From NCBI GenBank assembly GCA_048772705.1, contig JBLWGC010000230.1:434001-498000 (forward strand): a stretch of 64,000 nt of DNA, read 5' to 3'. The notes under the pieces are model-generated. The model was not told the origin of the DNA. It was given only the letters and a program-made list of their open reading frames with translations, and searched no databases. This document shows, piece after piece, positions 43,777-58,100 of the stretch. This stretch comes from Leidyana gryllorum EB-2025a (Eukaryota > Apicomplexa). Position 1 is the first letter of the stretch; each line of letters starts with the position of its first letter. A program made the position numbers and the translations under genes.

Positions 43777-45157
43777 ATGGGTGGCAATGAAGATACCTTA
43801 GCATCACCAGTATTCAAGATTGGACATGCGCGGTCTCCTACAGCCAATTTGCACACGGGTGTGCTATCCACCAACCATGACAGGCCGAACGCGCTGAGGT
43901 CCAGAACGTCGTCAACAGCTTCGAATCCCGTTATGTACTCAAGTCAGACCTTCTCCGAGACCGCCTCCACGGTGCGTGGCGATGTCGCACCATGTCTGCC
44001 CCCAGGCCCGACGACTGCTTGCAGTAAAGATACAAAGCTGCTATGTCGTTTGATAGGGCTACACAACAAAGTCACGTTGTCTCCCACTGTCAATTTCTCC
44101 ATAGACGGGGGCACACCTAGTGCCTTCCGAATCGTTGAGATGCTGGACATAGGGCGGAACCTCAAATGTATAATTGCTGAGGTATGTGTTATGGACACAT
44201 TACACACCTATCGATTGTGCAGGAACCAATAGCGAAGTATCGGGAACGAGCACGTACATCGCCTCAAGCAAAGTTTGCTCGGTCTTCTGGGCATGAGGAG
44301 TGGCTGAACTCTCTATGGGATAAGGATGAGGATGGACGGCACATCCTAATGGTGTTCAACTGGTTCAGTCCAAAGACAACATGGGACTACATCACCCTGG
44401 GTTTACAAATAGTTACCAACACCGATCTGGATGCCAAGGGCGGACTGTTGGGTTCGATATATATGGAGAAGGCCTCCGATTTCCTCTGGGACTCCCGAAT
44501 GCTGAAGTTTCTGGAAGACAACGGCTTAACAGCTGGTACGGGAGGCCCTGATCTGCCCTCAAATTCGATCAAACTCATAACACTAACTGGTTTTTCCTTC
44601 GGAGGTGCCATTGCCCACGCGTTTGCTTACCTTTTGCGGTAAGGGGGTTTCCTGTGAGAGCAAAGAGCATAATATGGCTTGTTATTCTTCCAGGGAAACA
44701 AAATCTATCCAGCTCCCTCTCCGTATTGTTGGTATGGGTTCTCCACGGCCGGGTTCACCACAATTCACTCAATGGTTCATGGAAAATATGACGCCTGACA
44801 GTATGAATGTGATTTTGTTCGATGAAGTCATCTCTGCTAACGGCGTGGCAGAAGTTGAGTACGATCCGGTGACCCAAGGTCCAGCACGCGGATCCGGATA
44901 TGATTATCACCCTCGATGTTATCTGTTGCATAGAAGATTCGGAACGTTGAGGCCGCTCACTCCGGCAGAGCAGCGTCACATGAGTTCGACAGCCACCGAG
45001 GTGGGTCTACGTCGGTCAGATATTGCAGTCAATGTCTTGTGTAGGCGCAAGGGGCTTCAAGGTGGCAAGCGTTATTACAGGCCATTCCTGGTATCACGGC
45101 TACGACGGAGAGAGACAGGCTCTGGAAGAAATTACACGGAGTGATAAAATACTATGA
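43777..45157 (+). CDS. Class-3-like lipase
   Basis: ATG 43777, 26 bp after the PIS stop. An N-terminal region of 120 residues precedes the alpha/beta-hydrolase part. The nucleophile elbow is LTGFSFGGAIAHAFAYLL (GxSxG, Ser at about 44600), followed by RIVGMGSPRPGSPQF, which corresponds to the class-3 lipase strand GxPR.G. The candidate Asp lies in YDPVTQG. After the last intron (about 45041-45080) the sequence CHSWYHGYDG supplies the candidate His. Introns also occur at about 44181-44221 and 44640-44694. There is no signal peptide. Likely a cytosolic or membrane-associated acylglycerol or phospholipid lipase. It ends 34 bp from the convergent adenylation-reductase gene. Confidence 0.7.
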
Positions 45158-45191
45158 GGGGATGTTTGGTACAGGGTGTTGACACGATTAG

Positions 45192-48100
45192 TCAAGTGAC
45201 TGGCTGAACAAGGGCGTGGGGTACGGGAGCGGCAGGCGTAGCTGCTCTTCTGGTTCGCAATGACCCCCAGTAGCGTACATATAACTCCGCCAGTCTCTTG
45301 TCTAGCGGTGGACAACTTTTGAGCGAGGGGCTGTGCTGCAGGGTACACTCGATGTCCATGAGAGGGGGACTCCGTTCCCCCTCCAACCACAGCTCGTTAT
45401 CATACAACCGCCGCATCAACGCGTCCACCAAGTGCAACATGCTCACCGGTTCGCTAGCCAGACGCTGCGGAATGAGCTCAGGATTTATCGAGAAGATAGA
45501 GAGAGATAGAGACAGAATGTATATGGACTTACCGCCAGGAACTCGGTGCAACTCACAACGTCAAATGTCAAGCCTGCTTGTCGGAGGGCGTTTAGCCAGT
45601 CTTTCCAGGACGCTGCCCTCGGATTCCTGACATGATAAACACGTAGCATCTCGTCTCGTCCTGAACGGTTCTCGGCCTCAAGCACCTCGGTGATGCAGGA
45701 GGCGGCTATGTTAACTGGTACAATGGAACAGTCGAGGCTTAGTTCAGGCATCATGCGGAGCTTCGTGCCTCCCATAGTCAAGAGGGCAGCAAAGTTGTCA
45801 ACTCTGTGTGTTTGTTCGGGGGGGCTGATTGAGAAAGAGACTTACGGCCATATTCCATAATGAGTGTCCCCTCCAACAATACCCATTCTACATGTGGAGA
45901 AGTATGAAGTGACAGTTGCGGTGCGGGGGTGTGGGAAGGACGGTGTGGTGGTTTACCTAAAAATACGGACAGGAAGATCAAGGAGAGTGTGTGCCTTTTG
46001 AATGAGTAACTCTCCAATACACTTGGACAAGCTGTAGCCCGAGTCGAGGGCCATACGGAGCTGTCGGCTCGGGGGTAGAAATACATCGGGAGGGATATGA
46101 ATATCGGGATAGCGATGGACTGCTGTCATAGAAGATATGAAGCAAATTCTTCTGCGAGAAGCTGCCTGCGCGTCGTAGCGGGAGCCAGTAGCTCCTTTGG
46201 GTCCCAGAGCCGCGAATCGGACCAAATCGGCCACACTGCGTACGCAATCGTTAACGTATGATTCCAGAGGAAGATTTTGATTGCTTCGCCAAGCACAATG
46301 AATGATCAGAGTGACTTCGTCGCGCATCTCAAGAAGCTTCTCGGGGTCGCAACCGGAGAATCCGGCATTGAGATCGTAAGGTACAGCTTCAATGCGATTG
46401 CGATCCATAGTGTGGTAGAAATCTAGTCCTCTTTCGAGGCATAATTGGCGAAGGCGGGGGCCTACTTGAGAAGCCCCAATGCCCTTGTTATTGATACCAG
46501 GACGAACAAGAAGATATATCTTCTTGAATCGGCGGTTGGGCAACATTGTTTGCACAATATGTGATCCCAAGCTGCCGGTAACTCCAGAAATAAGAACCAC
46601 GTCCTCCCCGTCATCGTCAAGACCGGGGTGCGTGGGTGTTGAGTCACACCTTCGGGGATTTCGATTGCGGTTTGCTCCGCGAGAGACTGCCATAGACTGC
46701 GCTCGTTGCCGCCTACGATGGATCACCTCAGAAGCCAAGGCATCGAGGTAGTCGCTGTAGAAGTCATAGACGGCTTGAGCTGTTCTCAGATTGACACCTC
46801 CTTCAGCTTTGATGTCGACATGGAAGGCGCCAACATTGAAGCGAGGCGTGGGAGTACTCAATAGGCTCTTTCGCACGTGGAAGTCGTGGAAGGGCGATGA
46901 GCCTCCACCACCATCACATCGACAATCCTCTGTGCCGTTAGCATTCACTTGGGCCGACAAGGCGGCGAAGAGGTCCTGCACTCTTGAGTGTTGATATAGC
47001 AAATAGCTGGGGATCGGTAGAGCGAAAGTATGTTCCAAAGTTCGTGCAACAGCCAGCGCCAATTGACTAGTCATTCCGAGGTCGAAGAGGGTCAGGCTGC
47101 TATTTAGCTCTTCAGGTGGCAGGTTCAGCAGGTCCGAGAGTACTTCTATGATTTGCTGGGCGGTTGGCGGCGAGTGCAGGGCCTTGAGGTCAACCAGACT
47201 GCCCTCAATCGGGCTCGGCACACCTCTGTCACGGCCGTAGAAGGCATCTATCTCTCTTGCAAACGTTGTTGAAACTAGTCCCCTGTCCACGCTCCCCTTG
47301 GTAGACAGTGGAATTCGGGAGCAACTAGGCAGTATGTGAACCAAGTCGGGGTAAATATGAGAGTGTTCGGGTAATAACTTGTTGGCTACCTCGATCGCGC
47401 GGAGAACTTCGCTCATAGCGTCCTCCAGTTGGAGAAAGGAGCTCTTTTTGAGCTCAATGATCACTCCTGGTTGAGCCTCGCCTTCACCAACAACCACCGC
47501 CCGACAGATCTTGTTGCTCGCACTCACAATGGCGCTTTCCACAGCTAAGGCATTGGTTCTCATACCATTCAGATGAACCAACGTGTCGTCTCTCCGTCCG
47601 TGGAACGCCCACATGTTCTCTCCATTCACTGTCCATAGAACGAACGAGTTACAACAACAAACCCTTTCTCTCTCAAAACAGCTCGGCTTCGGGGGTGGTC
47701 AGTCACATCACGAAACTCACGCACAAATCCATTGACGACGCTCCACCGCCTCCTCACATTCACACACTGCCACAGACGTGCCCACACTTCATACCCCAGC
47801 CACAAGAACACTCCACCGAGAAGAGACGCTCGCACACACTGCTTACCTGGCACAAAAAGGTCGCGTGTGGCATGCCCATCGAAACAGTTCCGGAGACTTT
47901 CGCTGAATCCAGGAGTGTCGTCAGTAATTATCAACTCGAAAACTCCTTCGTCAACCTCTTCTACTGGAGCCATAACGTACCCGAATGTAGGAAAAGGGCA
48001 CATCCAGGTGGCATCGGTAGGTTTAGTGAAAACACCTGCCAGCAGCGGTCCAAACTCTGTCGAACCATATAAACCCCTAATCCGAATCTGCGTCCAATAA

Positions 48101-49433
48101 CGATTAGTCGGTCCCTTCGTCCTTCCACAGCAAATTGTTGCTCACTCTACGTTCCGCCAACGAACTCTTGAGGGCGTGGTTGAGGTGGGCACCACTGTAC
48201 ATGAGCTCACTAACACTCTGCACGTCAGACCACAACTCAGGTCGTCTTTGGCACAAAGCCATGAGATCCTCAAGTACTAGTGGCAGGGTAATCAAACGCG
48301 CAGGTCGTATGGCCGATATTGTACTGTGCATTTGTGCTCATAAAACATCAAAGAGTGCGACTTACTCAATGATGTCGGTGGGGGAAGGGGGGAAGGTGCG
48401 ACCAAATGGAAGAACCGGAATGCAGGTACCGCAGAGTAAGGGCATGAGTAGGGCTGTGTAAAAGAGAGAGTGATGGGAGGGGCAGATAACAAACTGGCAA
48501 AGTCGAGTTCCCGAGTCAGGCGAAGCCGCCCCGTATAACGCAGCTGTAAGCGAGCGATAGTTGCTCTGAGGCATAGGTCGCGGCGGGCTCGAGGTGTCTG
48601 CAACATTAAGAGTGCATTTTATGATTGGCAGCAGGTCCAGTCGACGCCAGATGCGCGCGCGCACACACGAAGACACACGCCTCCGCCCGCCCTGGTGGAT
48701 GCGAGTGCTTGATCGGCAGTGAGCAATAATACACGACTTGCCTAACAGCAGCGGCACTCACCAGAGCTATGCAGTATCACAGGCGATTCCGAGAGTTGGT
48801 CTTCACGGGGAGGTTTGAGTGGGCGGTTGCTCAGTGAGAGGGTATCCAGCATTCTCATGGATAATTCGGGCAAGACGTTCACTTCCATGCGGGACGTTGC
48901 AGCATATCGATTTCTCAATCTTGGCGAAATCACTAAAACGTCAACTTCGCACGATCTGCAAAGGTCCTGTGTCTGCTTGGGCGATTTGGCTGGATCAATA
49001 ACCATCACGCGCACGTCGGCCCTGAAGGGACGCACGATATCATCAGGGCGGGACGTGGGGAGTCAGCGGGGTACCTTAGAAGGGCTATTGTCAGATGGAG
49101 ACCGATGAGGAGGTCATCGATCATTAAAGCAACTGTGGTTTCATTAGTAGCAGCGCGCAAGAAGGTGAATGTGTGACGAAGGTAAGCGTAGAGGCGGTCG
49201 CAGCGGCACCAAAGGTTGTAGAAAGTCGTTGGCTCAAAAGTGATCGCGTGACCACCATCACATGCCACAAGTTCAGGAGTATAACAGCAAATAGTGTCAG
49301 GGTGCGAGTCTACCCACGAGCGGAATACGTGGATGGGCGATGGGTATTTCGAGATATCTACTGACCAAGCAGGGTCAGTAAGACTCAAGCAGTAGGGTCG
49401 TCGGAGCTGATGAGAGGAAGTTGCAGCTCCCAT
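45192..49433 (-). CDS. Adenylation-carrier-reductase protein (NRPS-like / carboxylate-reductase type), intron-rich copy
   Basis: Activates a carboxylic acid as acyl-AMP, loads it on a phosphopantetheine arm and reduces it to an aldehyde or alcohol. The start is placed at 49433 (MGAATSSHQLRR); an upstream in-frame ATG at 49526 would overlap the divergent gene. Adenylation motifs are ILHSS (A3, altered: SSDTSSPP after splicing), YGSTEFG (A5), FHGRRDDTLVHLNG (A8) and LSTKGSVDRG (A10). The carrier motif is FDLGMTSQLAL. The reductase has ISGVTGSLGSHIV (NAD(P)-binding) and SGYSLSKCIGE (YxxxK). Several introns exist; one, of about 155 nt near 48602-48757, is unusually long. Aminoadipate reductase is the named relative; the substrate is unknown. 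Confidence 0.8.
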
Positions 49434-49449
49434 CACCAAAATTCCACCT
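49434..49449. promoter_or_regulatory. 16-bp divergent start-codon interval
   Basis: If the starts at 49433 (minus) and 49450 (plus) are right, only 16 bp separate two long genes. Both starts are chosen by homology-like N-termini rather than transcript data. Confidence 0.3.
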
Positions 49450-52400
49450 ATGTTCAGGGATGCTCTGCAGGGGACGACCCCTCCTGTGGTAGGACTTTCT
49501 GAACAAGACGCAGCTCGCCGACTCATCCAAACAGTCCAAGTGGGTTATTCAGCATAATCACACAACTTATCAGACGGAGCTCAGCCGTTTCGAGACGCGC
49601 AAAGGCCGCTCGAAACGAGATGACCGGAGTCGACTACTCCTCTTACCCGCCCTCGCCGACAGACTGCCCGGCAGCCTCACCTATTTCTGCACAGAAGACG
49701 GTCTCCTCGGTGCTCTATGCCTCATAGGACTGATCCTCACGATGGCCTTCTATGGCTTTTGGCCCCGCGATGATCCACAACTCGACTCCAGTGTCATCGG
49801 ACCCGCAGGACACGGCTTCCCGTGGTCCCTCGTCTTCTGCGTCGCCATCCTCTTTCCCTATCTGCTCTTCAACTCGTACCTCTATCACAGCGCCCGTCGC
49901 GTCGAAGTGAGTCTCCCACCTCTGTCGGTCACCGTAAACACCACTCACCACAGCGGGCCAGAAGCACCATTCAGGTCAAAGAGGCTCTGCAAATGTACGA
50001 AAGGTGTCTCGGTCAATACGAAGGCCACAATTCGTGGGGCGATCACTCTGAAAGGGCTCATCTGGCCAACGAATACGAAATCCCGTCTTGCTGTCTCATC
50101 TCCGTCCTACGTAACGGTAGATGGCGCCGTCTCCCCTACAATTTGGTAAGCTTCTCCTCCCCCCCCACACACACACACATTGCGGTCTGACAGGTGGTGG
50201 AGGGCGACATTATCAAACTGCGTTACGGCGATGTTATGCCATGCGACAGTCGCGCTTGCATTCTGCGGCGGCTGGAGACTTCGACGGATGAGTGGGCCAT
50301 GGAGCTCAAGAAGGAGAGTGTGTGGAAACAGGGAGAAGTGTTCGGTTTGTCGGCGTCGTGCAAGTCTAATCAACGGGCTTCCCCAACATTGATGTACGGC
50401 ACTTTTGTGGCATTGCAGACTCCCTGCGCAAGCCAAGTGCGCAGATACTTGGAGGTGGGACTCTCCTTTTTCGACGACACCTCACTACTTTGTCTGCTTC
50501 GGTTCAGACGTCTGGCGACTCGTCACGACAGAGTCAGCGGATGCGAAGTCGTCTGGAGACTCCTTTCTTCGACATTGTTGAAATGATTCATTGTAACATT
50601 CTGCGACGAATGGGATGGACCTTAGTGCTGATAGGCGTTGTCAACTTGATCTGTCGCCGAATCGCTGGTTCAAAAATGGCCACTCACTACGACCAAAGTC
50701 TAACTTCGCCCATCGTGTGGCCACTGTATCCTTATTATATGCCTCAGCAACTCACCTCAATGACCATTCTGATGGTCCTGGCATTCAGTCCCATCGTTGG
50801 TCGATTGCTTCTGGATCTCACCGATCTCTGGGGGAACGCACGTCTCCAGTCACACTTTCTGTTCCACCACGAACGGAGATACAGTCGGAACGCCGACCCA
50901 AAACCCAAATCCGAAGGGGTGAGCAGTCCTTTGATCACACCACTCAGACAGACACAATTCTTCCTCTCTCGCTCTCAACAGATCCGGGGACTGCTGTCTC
51001 CGTGGCTGTCTCGGCGCAAAGAAGGCTTCGAGACGAAGAACCAAACGAATACCAAACAGGATCTGCACGGGGGCGGCTCTGATAAGAGCAGTCAGAGTGT
51101 TTCATCGGGTTCCTCCTCATCGAGCTTCATTTCCGAGACGGGTTTATCGGTGAGCGTCAAGGCTGAGACAGCTTTCCCTGCCATTGCCTGCAGCGTCCGT
51201 CGTCGGTCGACACGGCTCTTTCGATCTCTCGCGTACCGATGGCGAAACAGCTGCAGGAAATCCGCAGTGTGTTCCATCAGGGACTCGATGGCGAGTGCAA
51301 TTTATTGCACTCGTTGGCATCGACAACATATCTGTGTTTCCTCGACTATGAGGGTTTGCTCACGGAGACGTGTCAGAGAATTGAGGAAGTGGCAATGATC
51401 GCTCCCACAGAAGACGCCGACAGCGGCAATGACCCGGTGGCCTTGGCTGGAGAGGCAGTCGAGCCGGTCAAACCGGTAGTCCTCGCTGTTCAGGAGACAC
51501 GGCAAGATGAAGGCTTTCACGTGCGCGATGACGACGGAGACGAGGATTCCACCTCGTCAGACGGGTCCGTGGCGACCAACGAGTCGACTCTCAGTTCCGA
51601 AGACTCTGTCGGACTCCGATTTGTCGATGAGAGCGACGGATACCGCTATGGGAATGTTCTCAAACCCCTCGCGGTGGCTATGAAAGCCACTCAACTTCCC
51701 CCTTTGGCCCTCCCATTCACCAACAATGTGGGATGGCTGCACACTTTGAGGTTTCGCGACTTCTTTCAGCGAGAGCTATTTGACACTGATCGATGGCAGG
51801 CGTGTCTCTGCGCGTTGGCCTCGTTGACAGGAGTGGGGAACTCGAGTTTCAGTCGTCTGTTGCCGATCGTCCGACACGTGTTGGTGGTCTCCAGCAGCCC
51901 CTCACGGACAAAGGCGGTCAAAGCTGCACAGCAGATGGCCAGTCTTCATCTCAGCGAGACATCCCAAGAGGAGAGCAGTGATGACGACACCACCTCCAAC
52001 GACGATCCGGACTTGACTCTGATGGATTCGCCGCTGTATCACCAGGCGTTGGCAGCGTATTCGCAGTCCAATTTGAGCGTAATGAAACTGAGTCTCGTCA
52101 AAGACGTACGCGACAACAAGCTGCAGCTGTTCGTCAAAGGCAGTACAGAAGAACTGTTAACGCGGTGTCAGTTCTGTTTCGATGGCACTCAAATCCGACC
52201 GATGACTGCTGTACTGCGCGCTCGATTAGACGCTGTTGTGATGCAATGGAAGGGAGAGGGATTCGATGCGTTCGGCTTCGGATACACAGCGCTTCAGCGG
52301 AATGTCCAAACCTTTCTCTTACACAGTCTGGAGGAACACACAGTGGTATCGGTCCATCGCCAACAACGCCGCCGCAGCAGCGACGACGAATTGCAGTTCG

Positions 52401-54984
52401 TGGAGCACTGGCGACCTCTCCTCACCAATCCGGGGCCCCGATCGACTCAGCTGCGCCCGGAACCGTTCGTTCTGCCGTACAATTATTCAATGTGCCACAC
52501 AGCCCGTGTTGAAGAAGAGGCGGCAGAAGAGGACGGGGGGGTCGACACGAACATATTGTCGAACCGACCGTCGGACGCCGATCAGCGTCAACAATTGGTA
52601 CGCAGTCCCACGGCCATTGAGGATCGAGAGACGGCTGCTGGATCAACGGCCATCCATCCGCAACGGCCATTCTCATCCGACAATGTCTGGCGGATACTCA
52701 ACTATGACAATACGGTGGTGACAGTCGACCGATGTGTCAGACCCCCCCCAACGCTCAGACCAGCGACGAAACGCAGCTCGCTGCCACACGTTCAGAGCGA
52801 AGCCAGTTTCCTGTCACATGGCGACACGGAACAGTTTGGAGCGGAAGATCCAAACAGTGCGGCACACCGTGTGTCTTGGCTTCCGATTCGAACAACTCGA
52901 ATGGGGACCGATTTAATGCGAAAGATCGTCGACAAAGAATTGGTTCTGTTGGGACTCGCGGCCATAAAGCAACGGGCGCCTCCGAGTGTGTTAGAACGCA
53001 TATCAGATTTTCATGCCGCGGGAGTAAGATTCCTCTTGTTCTGCAAAGAGAATCTCAACGGCACACGCGCATTGGGCAATCTGTTGGGCTTAGAGACTGG
53101 ATGGAACTGTATGATCAGTCTGGAGGAGTGCGACACCGATGCTGTCCACATAAATCAAGACGGTAACGCTGTCCTCCCCGCCGGTATCCAGGGCATCAAG
53201 AAACACCTGCGCGAGATTGATGACATCCCGCTCCTCGTATCTCTCTATGCCAATGCGAGTCCCCCAACTACGCGAACAATGCTGAGGATTCTACGGGTGA
53301 GTGTGTAAATGAAGTGTGGCGGCGGCAGTTTATTCCAATCATCGTAGAAACGGGGCGAAGTTGTCACCTGCATAGGATCTGCTCTGCGGACATCAAACTT
53401 TGATCTCTTCACCGAGACTGACTGCCCCGTCTCCATTCTCCTACTGCCGTATCCTCTGTGCCAAGACTGCGGCGGTCGCCGGAGTCTCGGGGCGTTCTAT
53501 CATCCAATGCTGTTACCCGAATTCTCATTCTCTGCCGCCCTCACTTCGCTCCCCTGCGCGCTCCAATCCCACGCGGTATCCCTCCAACTCACCCGAGCAG
53601 TGCAGAGGACAGCTGCCGAGTACTACGATAAGGTGAGAGAGTGGTTTTACTCTCTGCTGATATGCCACGGCCCCGCAGCAATCTCCAGCGGCGGTCGATC
53701 CGGAACCCTACCCCTCGTTCCTCCTACAGCTTCTGTACTCCTCGTTCCACGAGGCCCGCCGAGTTGTGGCAGCGATTGAAATGGTTATGATATATTACTG
53801 TCTCTGCTGCTGCGGCATAATCGGTCTTACGCTCACTCTGACGAGTTTCTTCGCTCTCCCCCCAATGCTCTCAGACGTCACCAGTATTAGTCTGACATTC
53901 ATCATTCTTCCCAGTAAGCCACGCATTTGTTGAGAAACAAGTCTCATGTCACCGAATCCCACCTTGCAGTCCCCAGTCTGAGTCTGCTGTTCAATCCGGT
54001 CAGACCCGACACAATGGTAGAATTACCTCGAGGAATGCTCAAACGGAAAAAGAAAGAGGCACCCCATTTGATACCCACAGCTCAATCATTGGAGGCGGAC
54101 CGCTCGTCGTCTTCTTTATCCTCCAACTCCTCCTATTTGGAGGCGAATGACGGTCACGATGATGATGCCGTGGGACGCAGCAGGAAGAACCTTCACCGTT
54201 CTTTGATCACACACGCCACACGCCTCATCGTCCCACTGTTCGGATCAATGGCTCTGTGTATGGCATGGCTCTACCTTGCCTGGACAGATATGGTGAGACT
54301 TGTGTGCGTATGTTTCCCATTTCTCCCATCTCCACTCGCCAGCACCTGAACTACGCAAATCCTCATCTCCCCGAGCACCTAATCTACCGGAGAGACTTTG
54401 CTTGCCGGGAGGAATGGCATCACTTTCGCTCGTGGTTCGACGGGAATTGGTCCAGATGCCTCTATTACTCCGTCCTTACAGCCAAACCGTAAGACTGGTG
54501 ATCGGTCAAATATCGTTCCGTCGCTCCGACAGAGAAGCAAATGCTCATCACTCACTTATGGTCGGGTTGACCACCTACGGAATGCTCCTTTGTATGCTTC
54601 AATTCATAGCCTTTGCGCTATGTAGCGTTAGCAAGTGAGTCGCATCCTTCGGAGACTCGAACTTCTCAATAATGCTGGCGTTTGCGCAGATTCGAGTCCA
54701 TCTTGGTGATGCGGCCGTGGCACAACACCAAGTTGTTGCCGGCCCTACTCGTGACGGTCTTCATTACCGCCACCGTCGAGTGCACAGTTATTTCTATCTA
54801 TCAAGTCTGGAACACCCTGTACGTCCCGCCATGGTGGTGGTGGGTGTTTGCCGTGAGCGGATTCATTGTCACGATCTTGGTTGCCGAGATCTGCAAGTGG
54901 GAGGAAAGGCGGCAGCATAGCCGTGAACAGAAATTCCTTCGATTAGTGTTTAACACCAGATTAGGTATGTGGAGCCCTAAGTGA
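49450..54984 (+). CDS. TMEM94: TMEM94-type P-type-ATPase-like membrane protein
   Basis: An ER membrane protein related to P-type ATPases; human TMEM94 has been described as an ER magnesium transporter. The start is ATG 49450 (MFRDALQG...VVGLSEQDAARRLIQ), joined by a 34-nt intron (49540-49573) to the next exon; this matches the family N-terminus. Signatures: VVEGDIIKLRYGD (actuator), ALQTP..., PVF-like core helices, the phosphorylation position FLDYEGLLTE (degenerate DKTGTLT), GLETGWNCMISL, LPAGIQGIKKHLREIDDIPLLVSL, and the terminal KFLRLVFNTRLGMWSP. Ten or more exons. Long acidic/Ser-rich insertions lengthen the cytosolic part. About 1600 residues. Confidence 0.88.
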
Positions 54985-55104
54985 CACGAGTTGGGTTGCG
55001 TTGGGACACGTGTGTGCGAAATCCTGTGGTTGTTGACGACAGCAATAGCCAGTGCCTAAAGGAACATTGAGCATTGGAATTTGCTTCGACGACTTTAATT
55101 GACA

Positions 55105-58100
55105 ATGACAAGCCACATCTTAGAACGCCACCTCACCGTAGAAGATTACTTCAAGGTGTCTAGCCTGAAAGTCAGTGAACGAACATCGCTTCTTCATATA
55201 TTCTACGATCACGTTGTAAATCAACCTGATGCGGTCTGTTGCTTGTATCCGATCCCCCCTGCGAACATGGAATACGAGAGGATGACTTTTGGACGACTTT
55301 GGACACTGGCGGACAAATTGTTCGGCAAAATCGTTCACCGCGTGCCCAGGCGCAGGGCTGAAGGTTTCTCTTCGCTGTTGCAGCCGGGCAGCGATCGTCC
55401 CGTGATCGGTTTGCTATCGGATAATAATTCGTTCTCATTACTAATGATGATCGCACTGATGCGATGCGATGTTACCATTCTTATGCTTTCTACGCGGAAT
55501 TCAATGGCCGGTTTGGAGAGCTTATGTAACGAGACACACGCTTCCTGTATCCTGACGACCAGCAAGTGGAGTGCCAAGTTCGCCAAATCGAGGTCCCTGA
55601 CATTAGTTGACTTTACCGAAATGAATCTGGATGAAATTGAAGCTTTGCCACCTTCAAATATTCCATTGCGCGAACCGCGACCCAAAGAGATTTTCGAAAC
55701 GGCATTCATTTACCATTCAAGTGGGAGTACCCGTCACCCAAGTCCCATTGCGGAAACTAATCTGGCATGTGTTGTGATAGCGGACGGTGCGCAAGAATGG
55801 AGCGGAGGTGTGACACACGGACTCTCTGTTGCGCCCCTCTTCCACGCGTTCGGATTGTTTGCATTCCTTACACCCTGTCTTTGTGGTGTATCTATTCCAG
55901 CTTTTCCTTTGGCTTCTTCGATGCCCCTCAAAGCGTCGCAACTGATGCGATCTATGGAGAAGGGCCAGATTGATCTATTCGCCACAGTACCTATCATGTA
56001 CGAAAATCTGGTGGAGTATTTGGACGCCCATCCCGAAGAATGGGAGATCTTGAAACGAGTGAAGTGTACCTACGGCGGCGCTCCGTTACCACATAAAGTG
56101 GCACGAAAGATGCACGAACACGGGGTCGCCATCTACAGCGGTTACGGAAGCACTGAGATTGGTTTCGGGATGGTGGGACCTGACACAGACAAAGAAAATC
56201 AAGGACTCGAGGAGCGGTGGAAGTTCCTGAAAGCTGCCAAATACCTGTCTTACAAGATGGTGCCTCAACCTGATGAACCTTCCCTATATGAGTTGGTGGT
56301 TTTGAGTGATTCACCCTGTTTCCTCGAGTCCATCCGGAATTGTGATGATGGCTATGCCACAAAAGATCTGTTCCAACCGGCGCCTTTGTCCAATGTGTGG
56401 ATATATAAGGGAAGACGGGATGATACTATCGTCCATGTCAACGGAGAGAAGACCAACGCTCTTGCCATCGAAAACAGTATCCAGCTTGCCTGCCCGGCCA
56501 TTCAACGTGCCGCTGTCATTGGCGCAGGCAAACCAAGAGCCGGAGTCCTCATAGAACTCAACCCCAACATGTCCGTTGACACCAACGAAGTCCTCAAAGC
56601 GGTCCACCAGGCTAATCAAGAAGCCCCCAACCACTCTCATATCATGGACGAAATGGTATACATCCTGTCAAAAGGTCAAACCCTTCCCGTAACCACCAAA
56701 GGAAACCTCAAACGAAGTCTGGTTACCAAGTTATACGCCACAGAAATTGACAATCTGTATTCCGGATTGCAGGGACACCGACTGCCGGGACAGCCGCATC
56801 CGCAAATAATCAGACGAGCTCGCGCCAGCAGCTCCGAAGACGACAACGATACTGCCAATGGTACCCCGGGTACCCGCTACCAAACTGAACAAGCTGTTCG
56901 TCACCATCTGATCGACAAGATTTCTGTACTACTCGGCATCCCTGCCGAAGATGTGGAAACCGAAACACACATCAGCTTGTTCGATCAAGGCTTGACCAGT
57001 CAAATGGCGCTCAGCTTGAATACTACACTGCAAGAAATCACGGGTATTGAAATGAGTCCCAACTATCTCTTTGAGCACAGCTCGATTGATGCATTAGTAG
57101 AAGCTCTGATGGCCCAAAATGGATTGGCCTCCAGCTCCGCCCAAGACAAATTGGCGATGAGTCATGCCGCCATGCGGAATCTAATTGAACACTACCGCTT
57201 GTCAATGAGTGATATCGCCTCCGTTCTCCCAGCACACGTGCGTTCTGACACACACAAACCTGCCCCTCCTGATGACGCCCCGGAAAACAAATGCATTCTG
57301 ATCACGGGTGCAACTGGTGCCCTAGGATGCCACCTGACATGGCAATTCCTGCTGGATCCTACCGTTAAGAAGGTTTACGCTATGGTGAGGGGCCAGGACG
57401 GGTCTGGACGGATGGGCAGGACTGCGCAGAAAAGGGGTTTGGACTTGAGGATGGCATTGAAGACTGGACGGTTAGAAGTCCTGAATTATGACATGACAGA
57501 TCAGTTTTTGGGTCTGCCTAGGCCCCGATATGACACATTGACGGAAGAAGTGACTCATGTGGTCCACAATGCATGGAAGATGAACTTCAATCTAAAGGTT
57601 GAGGACTTCAACAAGGATTGTATTCGTGGAGCCTTCAATTTACTCAAGTTCTGTATCCTTCCGTTGGACCGAAGCTCCAGCACTGCTTATGCAAAGAAGA
57701 AATTCAGCTTCATCAGTTCGGTTAGTGCGATATGCAACTACCCCGGCGGAAGCATCCCGCCCAAGGTTGTGCCAGATGACCAAGTAACGATGGCCATGCC
57801 CATGGGATACGGGCAGTCGAAGTGTGTGACCGAACTGGTTATTCATTCGGCCGCCAAGGAGTTTGGCATATCAGCGACGATTTTTAGGTGCGGACAACTG
57901 AGTGGTGATACCAAGCTCGGTGTGTGGACTCCTACCGATATGGTTGCCCTACTGACCATCGGTGGCGGTGTGCGATTGGGGAAAATACCCGCAATGATCT
58001 CGGATGCCTCATTCGCACCTATGGACGTAGCTGCGGGTGGGATTGCCGAGTTGATGAGAGTCCCACAAGAGAACGGCGTGTGCCAGGTGTATCACATTAG

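Noticed and set aside
49434-49526. Minus-strand start at 49526 for the adenylation gene
   Set aside because: It would overlap the plus-strand TMEM94 start exon, and the extra 31 residues have no counterpart in the paralogue.
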